Assembly: GCA_947623455.1 (NCBI GenBank)
Contig: OX392528.1
Location: forward strand, 55,942,322-56,006,321
Reading direction: 5' to 3'
DNA from: Mimachlamys varia
Lineage: Eukaryota; Mollusca; Bivalvia; Pectinida; Pectinidae
DNA: 64,000 nucleotides
Shown piece after piece: positions 42,134-56,018 of the stretch. The number at the start of each line of letters is the position of its first letter. Within the stretch, counting starts at the first letter, position 1. Under the pieces are notes generated by a model. That model searched no databases and had not been told where the DNA came from. It saw only the letters and a list, made by a program, of their open reading frames with translations. The position numbers and the translations under genes were made by a program.

Positions 42134-44730
42134 ATATTTACATTATATATCCACTCGAACGGGTTTAATCATTTTCGTCAGGTTTCTTTCGTCAGAGGAG
42201 CTGTATAAAGATGTCTTTATTGCTCTCAGAAGGAGAACTGTTGGCCGTTTTCTTCTGGACTTTCCTACTGTGAACTTCAAAGCAAACAAGTCGCTGAGAA
42301 GATGGTGGTACTTAAGATAAGCTAGTTTGACAAATTCAAAATGACATGTTGCATTGGATATATTCCACATACACATGTAGTTTTACAAAGTATAACATAA
42401 ATTGTTCATTGTTACAAACAATCGTGGGTTTCATGGTTGCTGTTAAACAATGGAAATAATAAAATACAACAAATTTAAATGATAAATATGTCAGATATTT
42501 TTTAATTAAGTGCATATCCACGAAGTTTGTACCACAAAACCATCTAAAAGGCTCTTCAAAACCACGAAGGAAATTATCCAGCATTATTTTTGTGTTGATA
42601 TACAGTATCCGATGTTTAAAATACAATGTACTAGTAAAAAATTCATTGAGGAAGAAATATGCAAAAAGGAACTGTTTTGATAAGCTGGACTATTAAAATC
42701 AGATTTCAAAATTCATATGTAAGTGGTGTAGCAGTGTTTCTGTTAAAATGGAGATATCAGAAGCATACTTATCACACAACTAACTCATTTTACTGTCTTG
42801 TACGGCCTTGTCATAAACATGGTATTACACATGTGTAATAACACTATTGTGACATAATAAATAAATGACATCATATGATTGTCTTGGTAGTGAAAATCTT
42901 TAATATGGTCAAAGCAGAAATTAGCTTTTCTTATAAAGAAATGAATTTGAGAATTTTGGCATATTTTCCCAAGTTGAGAATATAAATTATGTGATAAATA
43001 ATATTATATATTACATGTGTGTCAATGTAATATGAAATTAATTAAGCTTGTAAAATAATTTGATATTTCATGAGCCTATTTGAAATTATTAATCACAAGT
43101 TGGATAAATTCCATATTACATTGACACTGACTCTTGTTAAATTATCATTTCTTATATAATTATATAACTGACATACAACTATTGTTGAAAGAGACACTTT
43201 TTCATGGTAGTTATCTCCCTTTACTTGGCCACATACTAGCTAGGCCACTGTACAGTGAACAAAAGCTTATGGAATGTTTTTTCTCTGTTAAATAAGAGAG
43301 TGAATTTAATATCAGATATTGAAATAATGAACTGTAAACATGGTAATTGTCTCAGATGTCAGAAGATATATGAAGGTTTATAATAGTTTTCTGAAAGTTA
43401 ATTGCACTTTCAATGGAGAAAGTAATTCAGTAAACCTTCATATCGCTACTGCTAGAGATCCTTTGCATTATTTACAAAATAAAAAAAAAATGTAATGAAG
43501 AAATAACTTAGGTTACTAGTATTTATATATCTATTTTAAAAATTAGGCCATATCTCATCTGATCATTATAACAAGCATGAAGATGTTGGTGATAAATCTT
43601 ATTTTTTGTTTGTTTGGTTTTCTTTTGTATTTAAATTTTACATTTCAAGATGTCTAAACAATTCATCAGACAATCTGATTAAAATTCATCTCTTTTTGTA
43701 AGTGTATTTAAGAGCTGTATTTTAATGTGATTGTATATATATTTGATGTCAGTTATCAATGCCATATAGAGTGCATCGCCTGCCGTTTACTCTATTAGTG
43801 CTAATTCTAATCCATAATATTGTCAAAATTCATAAAATCATTTCATGGAAGTTTCTTTTTTTTAATTTTTTGTTTATTTAAAATGTTAAAGAAAAAACAA
43901 TACCCTGTAAATATGAAAAATGTACTTCCAAATAAATAAATATATCTACATCAAGGTTTCTTCCTTTCTTTCGTTTAGTCATTCTGGTTTAATAGATACC
44001 GTGTAATAAAAGAGGCGAACAAAATGATTTGTCCTTTAATTTAATAGGAGAATTATTGAAAAGTCAGTTTTGGATGTTTCTCAAGTTCTATAATAAATAC
44101 AATCTAACACTGGTGTTCATGTTGTAATTAATATTATTAAACTTGTTAATTAATACCGGTACAGATTAAACTAGCCCTATACTTTATTTACCAAAATGAC
44201 TGACTTTATTTTATATCCATGCAATGATTTTAAACCAATAATTGAACTATGATTAGCCCAAAAGTCCTAGGTGTCAACCTCAACACTTAAAATTTTGTTA
44301 AGATTTGAAATTCTGGTTTATCAACTAGTTATTTGTATTTATTACATTTTTACCGGTGAAATATCAAACAAAAATATTAATTCTATAAAGTGAAATTTAT
44401 CTCAAGTGAAAATATCACTTTTTCTGATTTGACAAATCAAAACACTGCTTACAAATGACAACGGGGAAACTTAAAAACATAATATCTATCAGTATCATCA
44501 GTAACAGCAAATATATTCCACTCGTGTGATATTTCACGTGTGCTGTACACTCGTGTAAAATATGGAAATATTAGCCCCACTTGTGAAAGATATTAGGTAT
44601 TACTGAAGACACCGTTAGATATCCTCTATTTATGTGTTGAACATTGTACAATTCATCAAAATTAACATAGGAAGTTTGTTTTGAGACCAATTCAATTTGA
44701 CATTTATATGTTAAACATTGCATGATTTGT

Positions 44731-44990
44731 TAAAGATCACGTAACACACACATGTGCTGCACCTTTTAAATTTAGTAATAGATACAGCAGGGACGTATAT
44801 GTGAGATACGTCCCTGGATACAGTATGCTGAAAAAAATTAATTAAACTGCATCATACAGCTGTTTCGTCCTCCTAGGACTCTTCATTGATGCTAGGGGCC
44901 AAAAGGTAGGAATCCAAAATTTCTTAACTAATGAAGAAGCAGATGGGTCAGGTGCGTAAAACCCCTTTAATTTATGAATTAAGAAACTAG
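44731..44990 (+). repeat. Interspersed repeat copy carrying a micro-insertion
   Basis: Same family as 4571-5065 ('cagctgtttcgtcctcctag'). Relative to the other copies it is interrupted at 'gatacag' by a 29-bp palindromic insertion. Confidence 0.8.
44781..44823. mobile_element. 29-bp palindromic micro-insertion with 7-bp target duplication
   Basis: CAGGGACGTATAT...ATACGTCCCTG at 44788-44816, flanked by GATACAG on both sides (44781-44787, 44817-44823). The uninterrupted sister repeats carry a single gatacag or close variant, giving a direct empty-site comparison. Confidence 0.7.
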
Positions 44991-45832
44991 CATAGGAAGA
45001 TTTCAGAACAATTTAATTTTGTTCACAGAAGAAAATCTCATAAAAAAATACTTATAAATTGAAAAAAAAAATCTTGATGTTAAATGTCTCAAATATCTGA
45101 ATGATACAATACTAATACACCATTTCATGGTTTGACATTTGAAAACAAAACTATGCAGTTCTGTTTGTTTTATTTTACTTACAGGAAAGTTGACTATACT
45201 TTAAACTGGAAGTTGTCATGCTAAGGTTTTTATATATATTTTTTATCTTAGTTGCAATTGTATATATTTTACATGCACACAGAAAAATTAATTTTGTAAC
45301 ATTTACGATACTGTATCGCGTTTATTTCGATTTCGTTCTAGTTTTAATCTTCATTGTGAAATTGTAATCAAGCTGACAAGAGACCACATTATTGATCCAT
45401 GGAAAATGTTCGAAAACCGGCAATTGTCAATCATAGATATATATTTTCAAATTTTTGACATATTTCAAGGATGTGTGAAATAAAAAAGCAATAAAAATTT
45501 CCTCTTTCAAAATAATAAGTTTAATATTTTTTATTTTAAAAAACATCACACCATTAGAATATTTTTTCTATAATTTTTCAAGAAAGAATCGTTCAAATAA
45601 TATTTCCGTTCAATATGTGAATACATTTTTGACGTCTGTAGTATTGTGCAATAAACATATCAATAAATCTATTGTTCGCATGTCTAGTTAATTCTGGAAA
45701 ATTCGCGATTAAAAGCTAAAAGGAAAGGCATACGTGTCGCAACTTGATGTTGTCAAGATGAGTAATTAGAGTTGTTTCCCTTGCGTGTGCGCATGCTCAG
45801 ATAAACAGCCGAATACTTGTTTTGCAAACATC

Positions 45833-47482
45833 ATGGCGTCTCGTTCGAAAAAATTCGAGGACTTGGACCTTTCAAGAGATGAAGTGAAGAGATTAGGAGA
45901 AGCGTTAAAAAATGAGGAATTTCGAAAATTATTCGCAGAATATGCAGAGGAGATTTCCGATCCTGAAAACAGGAAACGATACGAGGAAGAAATTAAACAA
46001 CTCGAAAATGAGAAAGGTATGGACGTGCAGTTTATTCACCCAACCCCCGGACACGTGCTTAAAACAAGCATTGATGGTAACAAAAAGGCATTCATTAACA
46101 TTTGCCATTCTGATAAAATTCAAAAGCCAGTATCGCAGCCTCAAGTCGATAGTACAGGACGGCGTGGCATCAACTGGCAAATCCCACATTCACATGTTCC
46201 TCCAAGGGAGGATGTTGACAAGTCGAAACAGAAATGTCAGGTGTTTGACGTAGTTTTCCACCCTGACACCTATCGCATGGCTGACAATGACAGGTTTAGA
46301 AAGCTCGTCGAAGACACTGCAATTGACGGCATCGAAAGTCAGTTTGGGTGTAAAGTTGACAGGACCAATCTTAAACGAATGACTAACACAAAATATAAGG
46401 GGCTACCAACAGCATCCATAATTCGGTCAAGAACAAAAGAGGGCCCAAAAATAGGAAAAGACGATATTCTTAACACCATGCCTTATCCTTACAGTGACGA
46501 AACTAGTAAAGAGAAGGCTGAAAAGATGGCAAAAGATGTAAAGACAAAAAAGAAAACCTCTAAAACTGTCAAGTTTGACGATTCTGAGGAACCTAAATAC
46601 ACCATACTTCATCGCTCTGATATGGATTTGCAAGAATATAGAAATGCTCCAGACTCCCGACCAAGTACTAGACCAAAAGAGCTGGAGATCAAAATATTCT
46701 TGCCTCTATTGACATCAGCTAAAGAAGTTGACCTCGACGTCTTTGAGCAGAAGCTGACTCTGAAATCGGATAACCCGGCAAAATACAAGCTGGACTTGAA
46801 GCTGCCTTACCCAGTTGATGATGACCAGGGGAGCGCAAAGTTTGACAAAACGAAAAAATGTCTTGTAGTTACACTGCCCGTCATCCCTGATATAGTACCC
46901 GAGATGCCAAACTATGATGGAGTGACAGAGGTCAATGGTGTCGCTAATGGTGTGGAGGATTCTGAAGGCGCTGCTACTCCAGGACTAATTCAGGAAATTT
47001 CAAGTAACACAACCACCACAGAGAGTTCAACTGAATTGAACAATGATGAACCACCTCCCTTAGAGGAATTGACAGACACAATTATCGAGACTTCAAATTT
47101 GGTTGAAAATGAGGCAGCAAAGTCCTCTACTGCACAAGCTAGTATAATTGACATTCCATATTCATGTCCGGAGTTCACATTCAATCAAGATCAAGGTGCA
47201 GTGTCTTTCATCCTTGCTGTTAGAAACGTGAAAGTTGAAAACATATCAAAGGCATACAGTTCAAAGAACATGATGCATCTTACACTAGTGTCTATAGGAG
47301 ACGGAGGGTTTCCCTTGCATTACAGCTTCTGCGTCAAGTTTTCAGAGGACCACTCCTTCGTGCCGGAACACTGCAGCGTTGACGTCAGCGATATGAATGT
47401 TGTAGTCCTGTTGCTGAAGGAGCGTAGCTGTAGAGGCATCTGGGATGGTTTCCTTGCTGGGTCGTCCAAAGACAATTTACAG
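45833..47482 (+). CDS. DNAAF2: DNAAF2 (Kintoun/PIH1D), large first coding exon
   Basis: Cytoplasmic co-chaperone that works with HSP90/HSP70 in pre-assembly of ciliary and flagellar dynein arms. Start ATG 45833 (context CATCATGG) gives MASRSKKFEDLDLSRDEVKR, which matches the Kintoun N-terminus. Residues about 15-200 form the PIH1 domain, with EFRKLFAEYAEEISDPENRK, FIHPTPGHVLKTSIDG and FDVVFHPDTYRMA. Residues about 225-360 hold the linker and CS-like domain (KELEIKIFLPLLTSAKEVDL). A second conserved block near the end (IPYSCPEFTFNQDQGAVSF to GIWDGFLAGSSKDNLQ) matches the family's C-terminal region. The exon is taken to end at CAG|GTATTA after 550 codons. Reading on adds only three residues before TAG, and family members continue. 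The remaining exons were not found in the window. An in-frame GTG at 45785 is not used. Confidence 0.93.
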
Positions 47483-50400
47483 GTATTATTTTAGTAAACA
47501 TGGAACATGTTGCCATGACCAGACTCAGGCACCTGCCATGATGTTTCACGATCATTCCTAAACTTACAAATTTCTGTAAGAAAGCATTCTTTAATTTGGG
47601 ATTTTTTCTCCTAAATTCTCTAATACTTTCAATTTCCTATGGAGGTCTTTAAAGTTAATTAAGGAACCTTCGTGAAACTGAGGCCAGCCTACGATAAAGT
47701 AGCTTTAGATCTAACTCTTAATGGCGAGATAAATGTACTCATGAAGAGATGTTGCAAAAAAAGTGCTACAGTATCCTTCATGAAGTCTTGATCCAACAGA
47801 TAATTAAATGAGACATCAAGAAAGATTTGATACTCCTCAGTTTGGAATGTTTGTATGAAGGTATTTACACCAGGCTTGATCAGGGGGTTTTGGGAATCGG
47901 ACCCTGAGATCAAATTAGGAAAAATTGATCGACATATTACAGTTTTTTGAGAAATTTTGACAAGCACTATTATAACAACTAATACATTATTTCTTTTCTA
48001 AATTACTATTTAAAGCACTGTGAGTTCTCATGACATTTACAGCCCATTTTTCTTGTTAAATTTGATGTCACAAGTTTCTGAAGCATGTAAAACCACCAAA
48101 GTTATTCAAGTGTCTGAATTGAGAATTTTTAAGAGGAAATTTGGGGAAAATCACCACTTTTTTCATTGGAAATGGGTCTGTTTACCAGACCTAAAAAGAG
48201 GGGTGATAAAAAGAAACCCTGTTAAAAGAACTAAAGAAACACAGGTTGAAGTTTCTGGGTCTATAACTTTTAAATATAATTGAATGCTCTAGAATCGAAT
48301 CTAGTTATGAATATCAGTTCTTAATAATTAATCCTTTAATCAACAAATTTTCCAAATTTCATTAGAATTCTTACTTTTACTTCATGAGTAATTGAATCAT
48401 ATTTGAAGGTACCAGTAGTATACAGTAGTATACGCCCCCCTTAATCACAAAATGAAATGGACTCGCCCTTCAATAACTAGCCTTGTGCATGCATGCAGCA
48501 TGGAGGTCACAGGTGCATTTATTAAATTTTCCTTCTCATGTTATTCCACTCCTTCAAAAAACTTTCCCTCTCAAGAACACATGCAATTGTTAAAACAATC
48601 AGCACGACGTCAACCATCTGGATGAAACAGAGTGGACCGAGACTTATCTGTGAAAACACAAGTCTCCATGGTGCATTAATCGGGAACAATCTTGAAGCAT
48701 GCAGGTTCCATCAAACAAGTTGAGCGATGGACAGAGCTGTAGAGATTGGTGCAGATGTCACAATGGCAAATGTTAACTTGTTATAGTCTTATTAACAATT
48801 ACAACATTTGCCTTAGAAATGCATTACATGTACAATGGAATATGAAAGATGCAGAGCAAATGTACATGTAAATATTAAATAAAACCAAATTAAACCCCCC
48901 CACCACTCATCATTCCAAAACTGAATTATTGTAACTTTCAAATTCAGACCAAATACATTTTAGTGTACGAGACTTCATTTTGTAATTACAATTCGATATT
49001 ATTGCATTTTATAATTACATCCAAATTTAAATAATATCGTGTGGATCGAGCTGCAAATGACATAAGGTAAACCCTTCGGTCAGTTTGATCAAAGTTAAAT
49101 AAACATTGTCAATCCTTTTCGAATTATATGAAATTATATCCGCTGGAATAAAGAGGAGTTCAAACTGTCTGGGTTGACATCTGATCATGAGAACTTTGAC
49201 GACATTGGCAAAAATAATCACAGCAAACAGTCAAATTGTTGTTCCTCAACAACGATGGCCTATTACAATTTATTTGCAAATCTGAAGATGAGCAATGATC
49301 TATATAAGTAGGACTTAAATGTTCACTTTCATATTAGGCCTAATTATCAAGTTAATTCACAAAGAAGAGAATTCGAAAAATATTTTATGCTGTACCATCG
49401 TCGGAAGTTTATGTAATTTATCATATTGCGGATGGTGGATTGAAACTGCACATAATTACGGATTAATAGTTGGTCTTGGCCATTGTATAGGTGTAATATA
49501 TCAATTAAGTTATAAATCAGGTATCAGTGACCAGGCTGCAATTATATAATCACATTTTAACACAGTAATGCCATGATAATACACACTTACCCATCAGCTG
49601 TGTGACACTATATTCCACGCTCCGATGCTAATCACAGTGTCATAAAGATGTTTGATTAGCACATGCACATGTTTATGTTTACAAGAAAGAAACATTGGTA
49701 AAATGTGGCTTAAGCTTGTTTATTAACAAATTGTCCGAAATAGCCGACAAGTTTTGCAAGGCTATAAATTGCATCGCAGAGAGCAATCCATTGCGTAAGT
49801 TCAGTACACAGACCTAATCAAATTTTGTTTCTTCCAACTATTCGAAAATCTGTAAGCAAGCTTAAGGCTCAAACTTTAAGGAGTCAACAAATTATTATTT
49901 TATTGCTGAAAGGGTACATGTGTTCGAGACTATCCGCTGCTTGATTCGAACTAACCGAAGGTTTATATCCTATATGCATACATTGTATATTTAAGCAACT
50001 TGCAATTACAAGCCTACCTTCCTGATCAGTTCAAAAGACTTTTTAATGAAGAGGCCTATAGTTGCAGTTTGTAGATTTTGTATCAGAAAAACTTGTTAAG
50101 ATTTCAAGTAACAGGTACATGCTGCGCTCACTCTAGCCATTAGCATTTTTTGTATTAAAGAAATGAAAAGCTTATTTGCTATTATATGCTAAAAGAAAAT
50201 ACATCAGAACTTATATTAATGTTAACACTTGAATGTTGACTCTACTAATATATATAATGAGTTAAAGTTTCTAAAGGAAATTCTGACTTGTTAAAGTGAA
50301 AAGTGGTCTTTAGTAACTTTTGCTAAAATATTTTTCAGACTAGAGCGAGCACGGACATTTATAAAGTGACTATAAGTTTACAAGTACATGTATATTATTT

Positions 50401-53400
50401 ACCGGGTATTAATTGGGTGACCGCACTTCATCACCCAAAACTAGCTTGATCATGAGTATACATACAAATATTACATGTGTATACATACATGTACAGTATT
50501 ATATAGATACTGTGCATGCTATATATACTGTATGTGAACATGTTATACAATGGTAATATATAGGTTTACCCTACATTTACCAACTACAGCTAGCTACTGG
50601 ATCTATAGTGCCTGGTAAATTGGCAAGTTAATTGCTGACGTTATGAATGTATTGACATTCTAGAAAATACTCTTACCAGTATAAGAGGATCACACAGTGC
50701 AACAATAGAACCAGGTCAAATATTTAAATCAATGATACACATACATGTATGGCAAGGTACAAACAAATGTAGCTACATGTACATTAATGGATGTGTTTGT
50801 TCTCAGGGTCAACAGAAAATGTGTTGACCAATACAAGTCGATGTATACGTAACACACTTTAAAATGGTAAATTAAAAGTACACGTATAACTTGTTGGCTG
50901 TACCGGTACCAGTACCTGTGAGCTCATTTTGACTCTTAGTACTAGTTCAGAAGTTCTGTCACAAAAAGATGTACAGTAGATTGGCTATGAATATTGGTGA
51001 AAATCAAAATATTTCAAATATGATTTACACTGACCTATATACAAATGTATATACACAGTTTTGAAAAAGAAAGTAGCCTTATGATTATATTAGTGCCGCG
51101 ATCAATCTACAGTAGATTTCCTTTTCTGTTGTATTGTGAAAAACAACAGGTTCCCTTGTTACCTATGATATAACAGGGTTTTCCCTGGGACCCTCAAATT
51201 TACTGTAAATCCGGTTAATTCCGCGGGTGTTTAATTTTGTTACGTAAACTACACTGTACATGTATATATATGCGTGGGGGTTATTTTTGCGATTGGTCTA
51301 CCTTCGCATATTTAGGAGATGTTTAAAAAAAGAAAAAAAAATCAGTTCAAGTTTGGTTACAATTGTAAATACTAATATAAAAATTATGAAAGTGAATTTA
51401 AAATAATTGTCAGCGATTACGATGTGTTTATTAAGAACGATGAGTGCCATGCATCTTACCAGAAAATCTGTCGCAGTGAACTTCATAAAGGAAACAATTT
51501 TTTTTCAGTTGTCATTTCAGTGGGTCCTGGCCCATGTGTATTAATTTTAGGGGTGAAATGGGGGTGTTTGAAGCAGGTTTACAAATGTACATGTACTACG
51601 TAACTGCTACATAGATTTTTGCAGCAGGATGTGCCTTATTGAATTGAGAAAGTAAAGTAGGATTTGTAGATAAATTGGGAAAATTTCCTTGAATTTTGCT
51701 TCAGTTTGGGAAAATAACACAAATTTAGACTTATAGCCTTATATCGACTGTAAAACTGGGCACACAAAATCACTGTAAAACCTATGATGTATTGTTAAAG
51801 ATTGGACATGCATGAGCTCGGTCTCAGGTAGTCAATAATAGGCTTATTGTAACTGATCATGAAGGGTTTTGGATATACATGTACAATGTATATATATATG
51901 AGTCGCTGTATTGTTTGAGACGCTGCACCGTTTTGTATCTTTAAGGATACAAAATGTATATAATTGTAAGTTATATTCCAGTTTGAATGGTTTTACGTCG
52001 GCTTCACTACTCAGTAAATTGGTCATCCAGTAGATGAATATATATACTCCACAGTGACCAGAACGGCTTAAATACTAGAATTGGCTTGTTCCAATCTACC
52101 CAGCTGTAAATGAATTGTACGTAGTGCTAGCTGTAAATGCTGAAATGGCAGTACCAGATTGATATACATGTGTACAATTGCTGGACATAAAGAGATCAAC
52201 GATATCACAGCATGATTTAAGATTTGATCCTAGCGACACCCTTTGCAGACTTATCACCACAAAACACTACAATTGCTGGCCATAAAGAGGACATGATATT
52301 TAATATGAACCAAATTTCAAATAAATTTCCTGTTAATGCTCTTTTGAATCGGAAAGCTAAGAGTTCATTAAAGGCAATATTGTGGCAGATCCCACACTGT
52401 AAAAGATTGTGCTATTTATATTAACTTAACCTGACTTTTTGTTTCATTTGCTGAAAGTCAGGTAAGCGATACAGGCCCTCTGGGCCTCTTGTATAAAATA
52501 TTTGGTGATATTATATTAAAAAAGTAAACAAACTTCACTTAATTGCCCCTTTAAAAGTAATTCAAACAGAATCGTATATACATCCTCATTGGAGGAGTTT
52601 TGGGCCAAATTAGACCGTGTGTCCGGACACAGCTGGATCCCAATATACATGTATATACTGTAGCTAGCCAGTAGACATCAGCCATTTTTGAATTCTACCT
52701 TTTCAAAAACTTTTATTCCAAAGAAAGAATTATTCCATTTGATTTTAAATAGTAATACATCATGTACATGGCAGTTTTATTGGTATTCCTGGAATTCTGC
52801 AGTCATCCAGCCCATTTTGGGACAGAAGTTTGATAAGTGCTTCAGTATTTCAGAGTAAACTTCATAGGGTTTTTATTATTGCTTGAAACAAGAAACAAAA
52901 AAAGGAGATTTGAGAAGTATCTATTATATAGGACTACATTTTGTAAATCGTTTTTGTTTGTGGATATTAAATGTTATAATGAATACAAAAGTATTTGTTT
53001 AATCCTGATTGATAAAACATGTACAGTGTACACAAAAAAAATGTATATGGAGAAGACATGCAATGCAAAACATCTTTACATAAAATTCTTGTTTAAATAT
53101 TTTCACATACAATGTGCATGTATATAGACAGACGATAATATGGATTTCTTTGCTTTTTAATTTTATAAGCAAATAGTAGATTGTATTCCTTGTCAGATCA
53201 GTCAGTGATATTTTTGTACCAGTGACGATAGAATACATACCAGAGTAACCTGCTATTTGATGTTTTTGCAGTGTAGTAATAGTAATAACGTATACAAGTA
53301 AGTATACTCGAGGCTAGCTATAGCTACTTGTAACTGTTGAACAGCCTACATGTACCTGCAGTGCATTATCTATTTTCTGTTGGGTTTTTAGCGTGGGTGG

Positions 53401-53462
53401 TGTATACCGATTTCAGTAAAATCACCAGTAGATGAGTTTCACAGAACCTAAGAGCATGTGTA
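47483..53462. other. Putative DNAAF2 intron 1 or intergenic, no exon seen
   Basis: Opens with a good donor (GTATTA). No following DNAAF2 exon could be recognised. A segment near 47870-47930 ('gggttttgggaatcggaccc') is related, in inverse orientation, to 36960-37015, so it is a dispersed repeat. A repeat of the 13514/18738 family lies at about 48760-48870. Otherwise AT-rich with scattered TACATGTA microsequences. Confidence 0.45.
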
Positions 53463-53474
53463 GCCAACTATGTA

Positions 53475-56018
53475 CACTGGTAACCCTATTTATCATATTA
53501 AGCTCGCCGATATCGTAATTTTTCTTATAAACCACGATTATATCCCGACAAAATTATTATATCCCGATAATGACGAGTAATCTTTGACCATCGCAATTAA
53601 ATTTTAAGTAAATTAGGAAATTTAGACTGTCGTTGTTTATATTGCGACAACCCTTTAGGAAATTACGACAACCCTTTAGGAAATTACGACATCGTCAATT
53701 AAATACAGCCTCAGGCAGTTATCCCAACTCACCTGTTAGGCAGATAATTGACAAGGGGCACAGCGGGTGACTTCACGGTTCAACGCACTGACAGCTCTTA
53801 CCTCTGTACCTGTGGGCACTGAGCCAAGTTTTAGCTTGCATCCAGCGCCGGCTACCATATCGCTAGAGGGCAAGTAATTAGAGGCTCCATGCTGTGAAGA
53901 CCGCGGGACTGCATGACTGGTTAAATTTACCTGTGTTTGACCAGAAGCCACAAACAATGAATGGTTTTTTTTATAATTAGGCCTTGCCCCATCCCTAATC
54001 ATGTTTTGTCTGTACCTGATCTGATCACAAATGATGTGAAGATTTTGACAGGCTTACACTCGGCCAACTAATTAGATAATGACCCCCTCCGGCCTCAACC
54101 CTTCCTGGTCAAAGTTTACCTGTATCAGGCCTGAAGATCTGGAGAGAATAACCCTGGGGCCGCTGATTGTTTAGTTGGGAACAGGTCATCACACCTTATA
54201 TTTATGTTTAATTAAAGTGTCACCTATTTTAAACATATAAAATACATTAAACGTCTAAGTCTAAACAGACTTACGAGACACTATAAGCAATTAATAATTA
54301 TTTCAATCATAAAATAGATAAATGAAATGTGTATAAAATCTTATCTAGCCAAACGTAGCACTGTCATATTTAGTATAAAGATTATAATACTACTTAAATA
54401 GCATACGTTATGGCTTGTATGTGCTTTCTTGAATATATAAATTTGTTAAATACTTGGTCGCTTGCGTATTTCCGTGTATAAAACTTGTACTGCCGGTTTA
54501 AATACGTGTATTTTGATAACTTTGTGATTTCCTTGTTGATGATCAACAAAAATATCTTTTTGAAAAAAAACCGGCCGTTTAATACGTTATTTCTGTGTAA
54601 AACATGTCAATTGTCTAGTGGTAACGAGCTTATAATATACTTGTATGTGGACCGCTATTGGTGAGCAATAAAAATATAGGATTGATTTTACTGTAGGTCG
54701 CGTGTATTGTGATAACATCACAACTTTAATACACTCTATTAATTTGAATTACCGTATTGAAGTAAATGTAAAATCGTTGATTCACTTGATCGCAAATTTG
54801 TCTGTTGTTTTTTCATCAACTAATTTACACATGCAAATACCCGAAAAACGGCCGTTAAATACCTGGTCGCTTGCATATTTCTGTGTATACAACTTGTCAA
54901 CTGTCTGCCGGTTTATATACGAGTATGTTGATCACTATTGTGGTACAGTTGTATGTTTGATATTGATGATCAATAAAACAATTGCATTGGAATTATATCG
55001 ATTTATTTTATTGAAGACCGCGTGTAACTTTTATTCACAATTTCCCTCCATATGTATTCTTTTTATTACCGTGACAGCCTAAAGGAAGTAAATAAAATAG
55101 TTGATTCACTTGATTGATTATGGGTTTGTTGTTTCTTTCCTTAATATACATATGCAAATATCCGAAAAACGGCCGGCACTTTTTTTTCTGAAATATGCTG
55201 ATGAGCCGTGAACTAGTTCAATTACATGAAACGGCTTTACTTCCTACTTTATAATTATGTTGTATCTAAATGTCACATTCGCGGACCAAGCTAGAACTTA
55301 TTAACACCCTATTTAGAATTTGTTGTTTTATTGACAATACGATCAACAATGGGCGCAGCGGGTGGCTTCACGCCTCGCCGCACATATAGCTCCTACCTGT
55401 GTCGCCCGTCTCTGTGGTAACTATGTTAAGCACAGCAGGAGGGGCTTCACCACTACCTGAACTGGAGCGCTATACTTACAAGCGTAACGGAATGATCAGA
55501 CACATATTCGTCATTGTTATCATTATTTTATTACATGTGTCATTTTAATTAGTTATATATAATTAATCACATTAAACAGTAAGATCTCTTCACCCGCTGA
55601 CCAAGAACGTGCTGAATAAATCTTAACGCCGTTGATGCATGGTTGAATTTATACTGACACGGGAACAAGGACTATGTTTATCATTATAACATAACTTGGC
55701 TATACACAGTAAATTTATGGGTGCATAGCCCTAGTATGATCGTAAGACATTAAAGAAGGCACTTAAAAATATGATACCAACAACCGTCTTCTTCAAGTAC
55801 ACATCTGTACATATTATGAAATTTAGAAATGAATTACATTAAAAACTTGATCGTTGATGTGTTTGTTTTTTTTCCATAAACTGTGATGTAAATACACACC
55901 CACATATCAGTCATCTGCAGAAACAAAAAATTACCTGGTGTGTAGCGAGCCGTGAACAGCCTACGGCATGTCGCCCATGTCAGGTGAACTACTAATTATC
56001 GATTTTTTGTTTACTGAT
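53475..56018 (+). repeat. Foldback left arm
   Basis: Built of modules. An outer block carries 'attacgacaaccctttagga' repeats and 'cagcgggtgacttcacgg'. Next comes a hairpin block, GTGTCAC...GAGACACTAT (54216-54284), like the 3' end of the nested LINE. Three or four direct repeats of about 280-320 bp follow, each with a GGCCG motif (near 54573, 54849, 55170) and 'tcgcttgc...tatttctgtgta'. Open frames of 88 and 126 codons here are mirrored in the other arm; no known domain was recognised. Confidence 0.85.

Larger units (their letters stand above)
42134..45832. other. Intergenic: 3' flank of the coiled-coil gene and 5' flank of DNAAF2
   Basis: No further exon found. It contains AATAAA signals (for example near 42857), a short inverted repeat at 43019-43130, and an interspersed repeat copy with a micro-insertion at 44731-44990. 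The DNAAF2 promoter presumably lies just before 45780. A clear RFX X-box was looked for and not found. Confidence 0.5.

Noticed and set aside
45700..45832. RFX X-box in the DNAAF2 promoter
   Set aside because: Only half-site-like GTTGC words were seen; no paired motif matching the consensus.
47483..47494. DNAAF2 ending with three extra codons and TAG
   Set aside because: The sequence is a good splice donor and family members continue beyond this point; retained only as an alternative.
53736..54002. 88-codon frame repeated identically at 63292-63558
   Set aside because: Identity follows from arm identity of the foldback; no domain, and no evidence of coding selection.
54702..55082. 126-codon frame in the foldback left arm (104 codons in the right arm)
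   Set aside because: Lies across the modular direct repeats; the mirror copy is frameshifted, so not under coding constraint.
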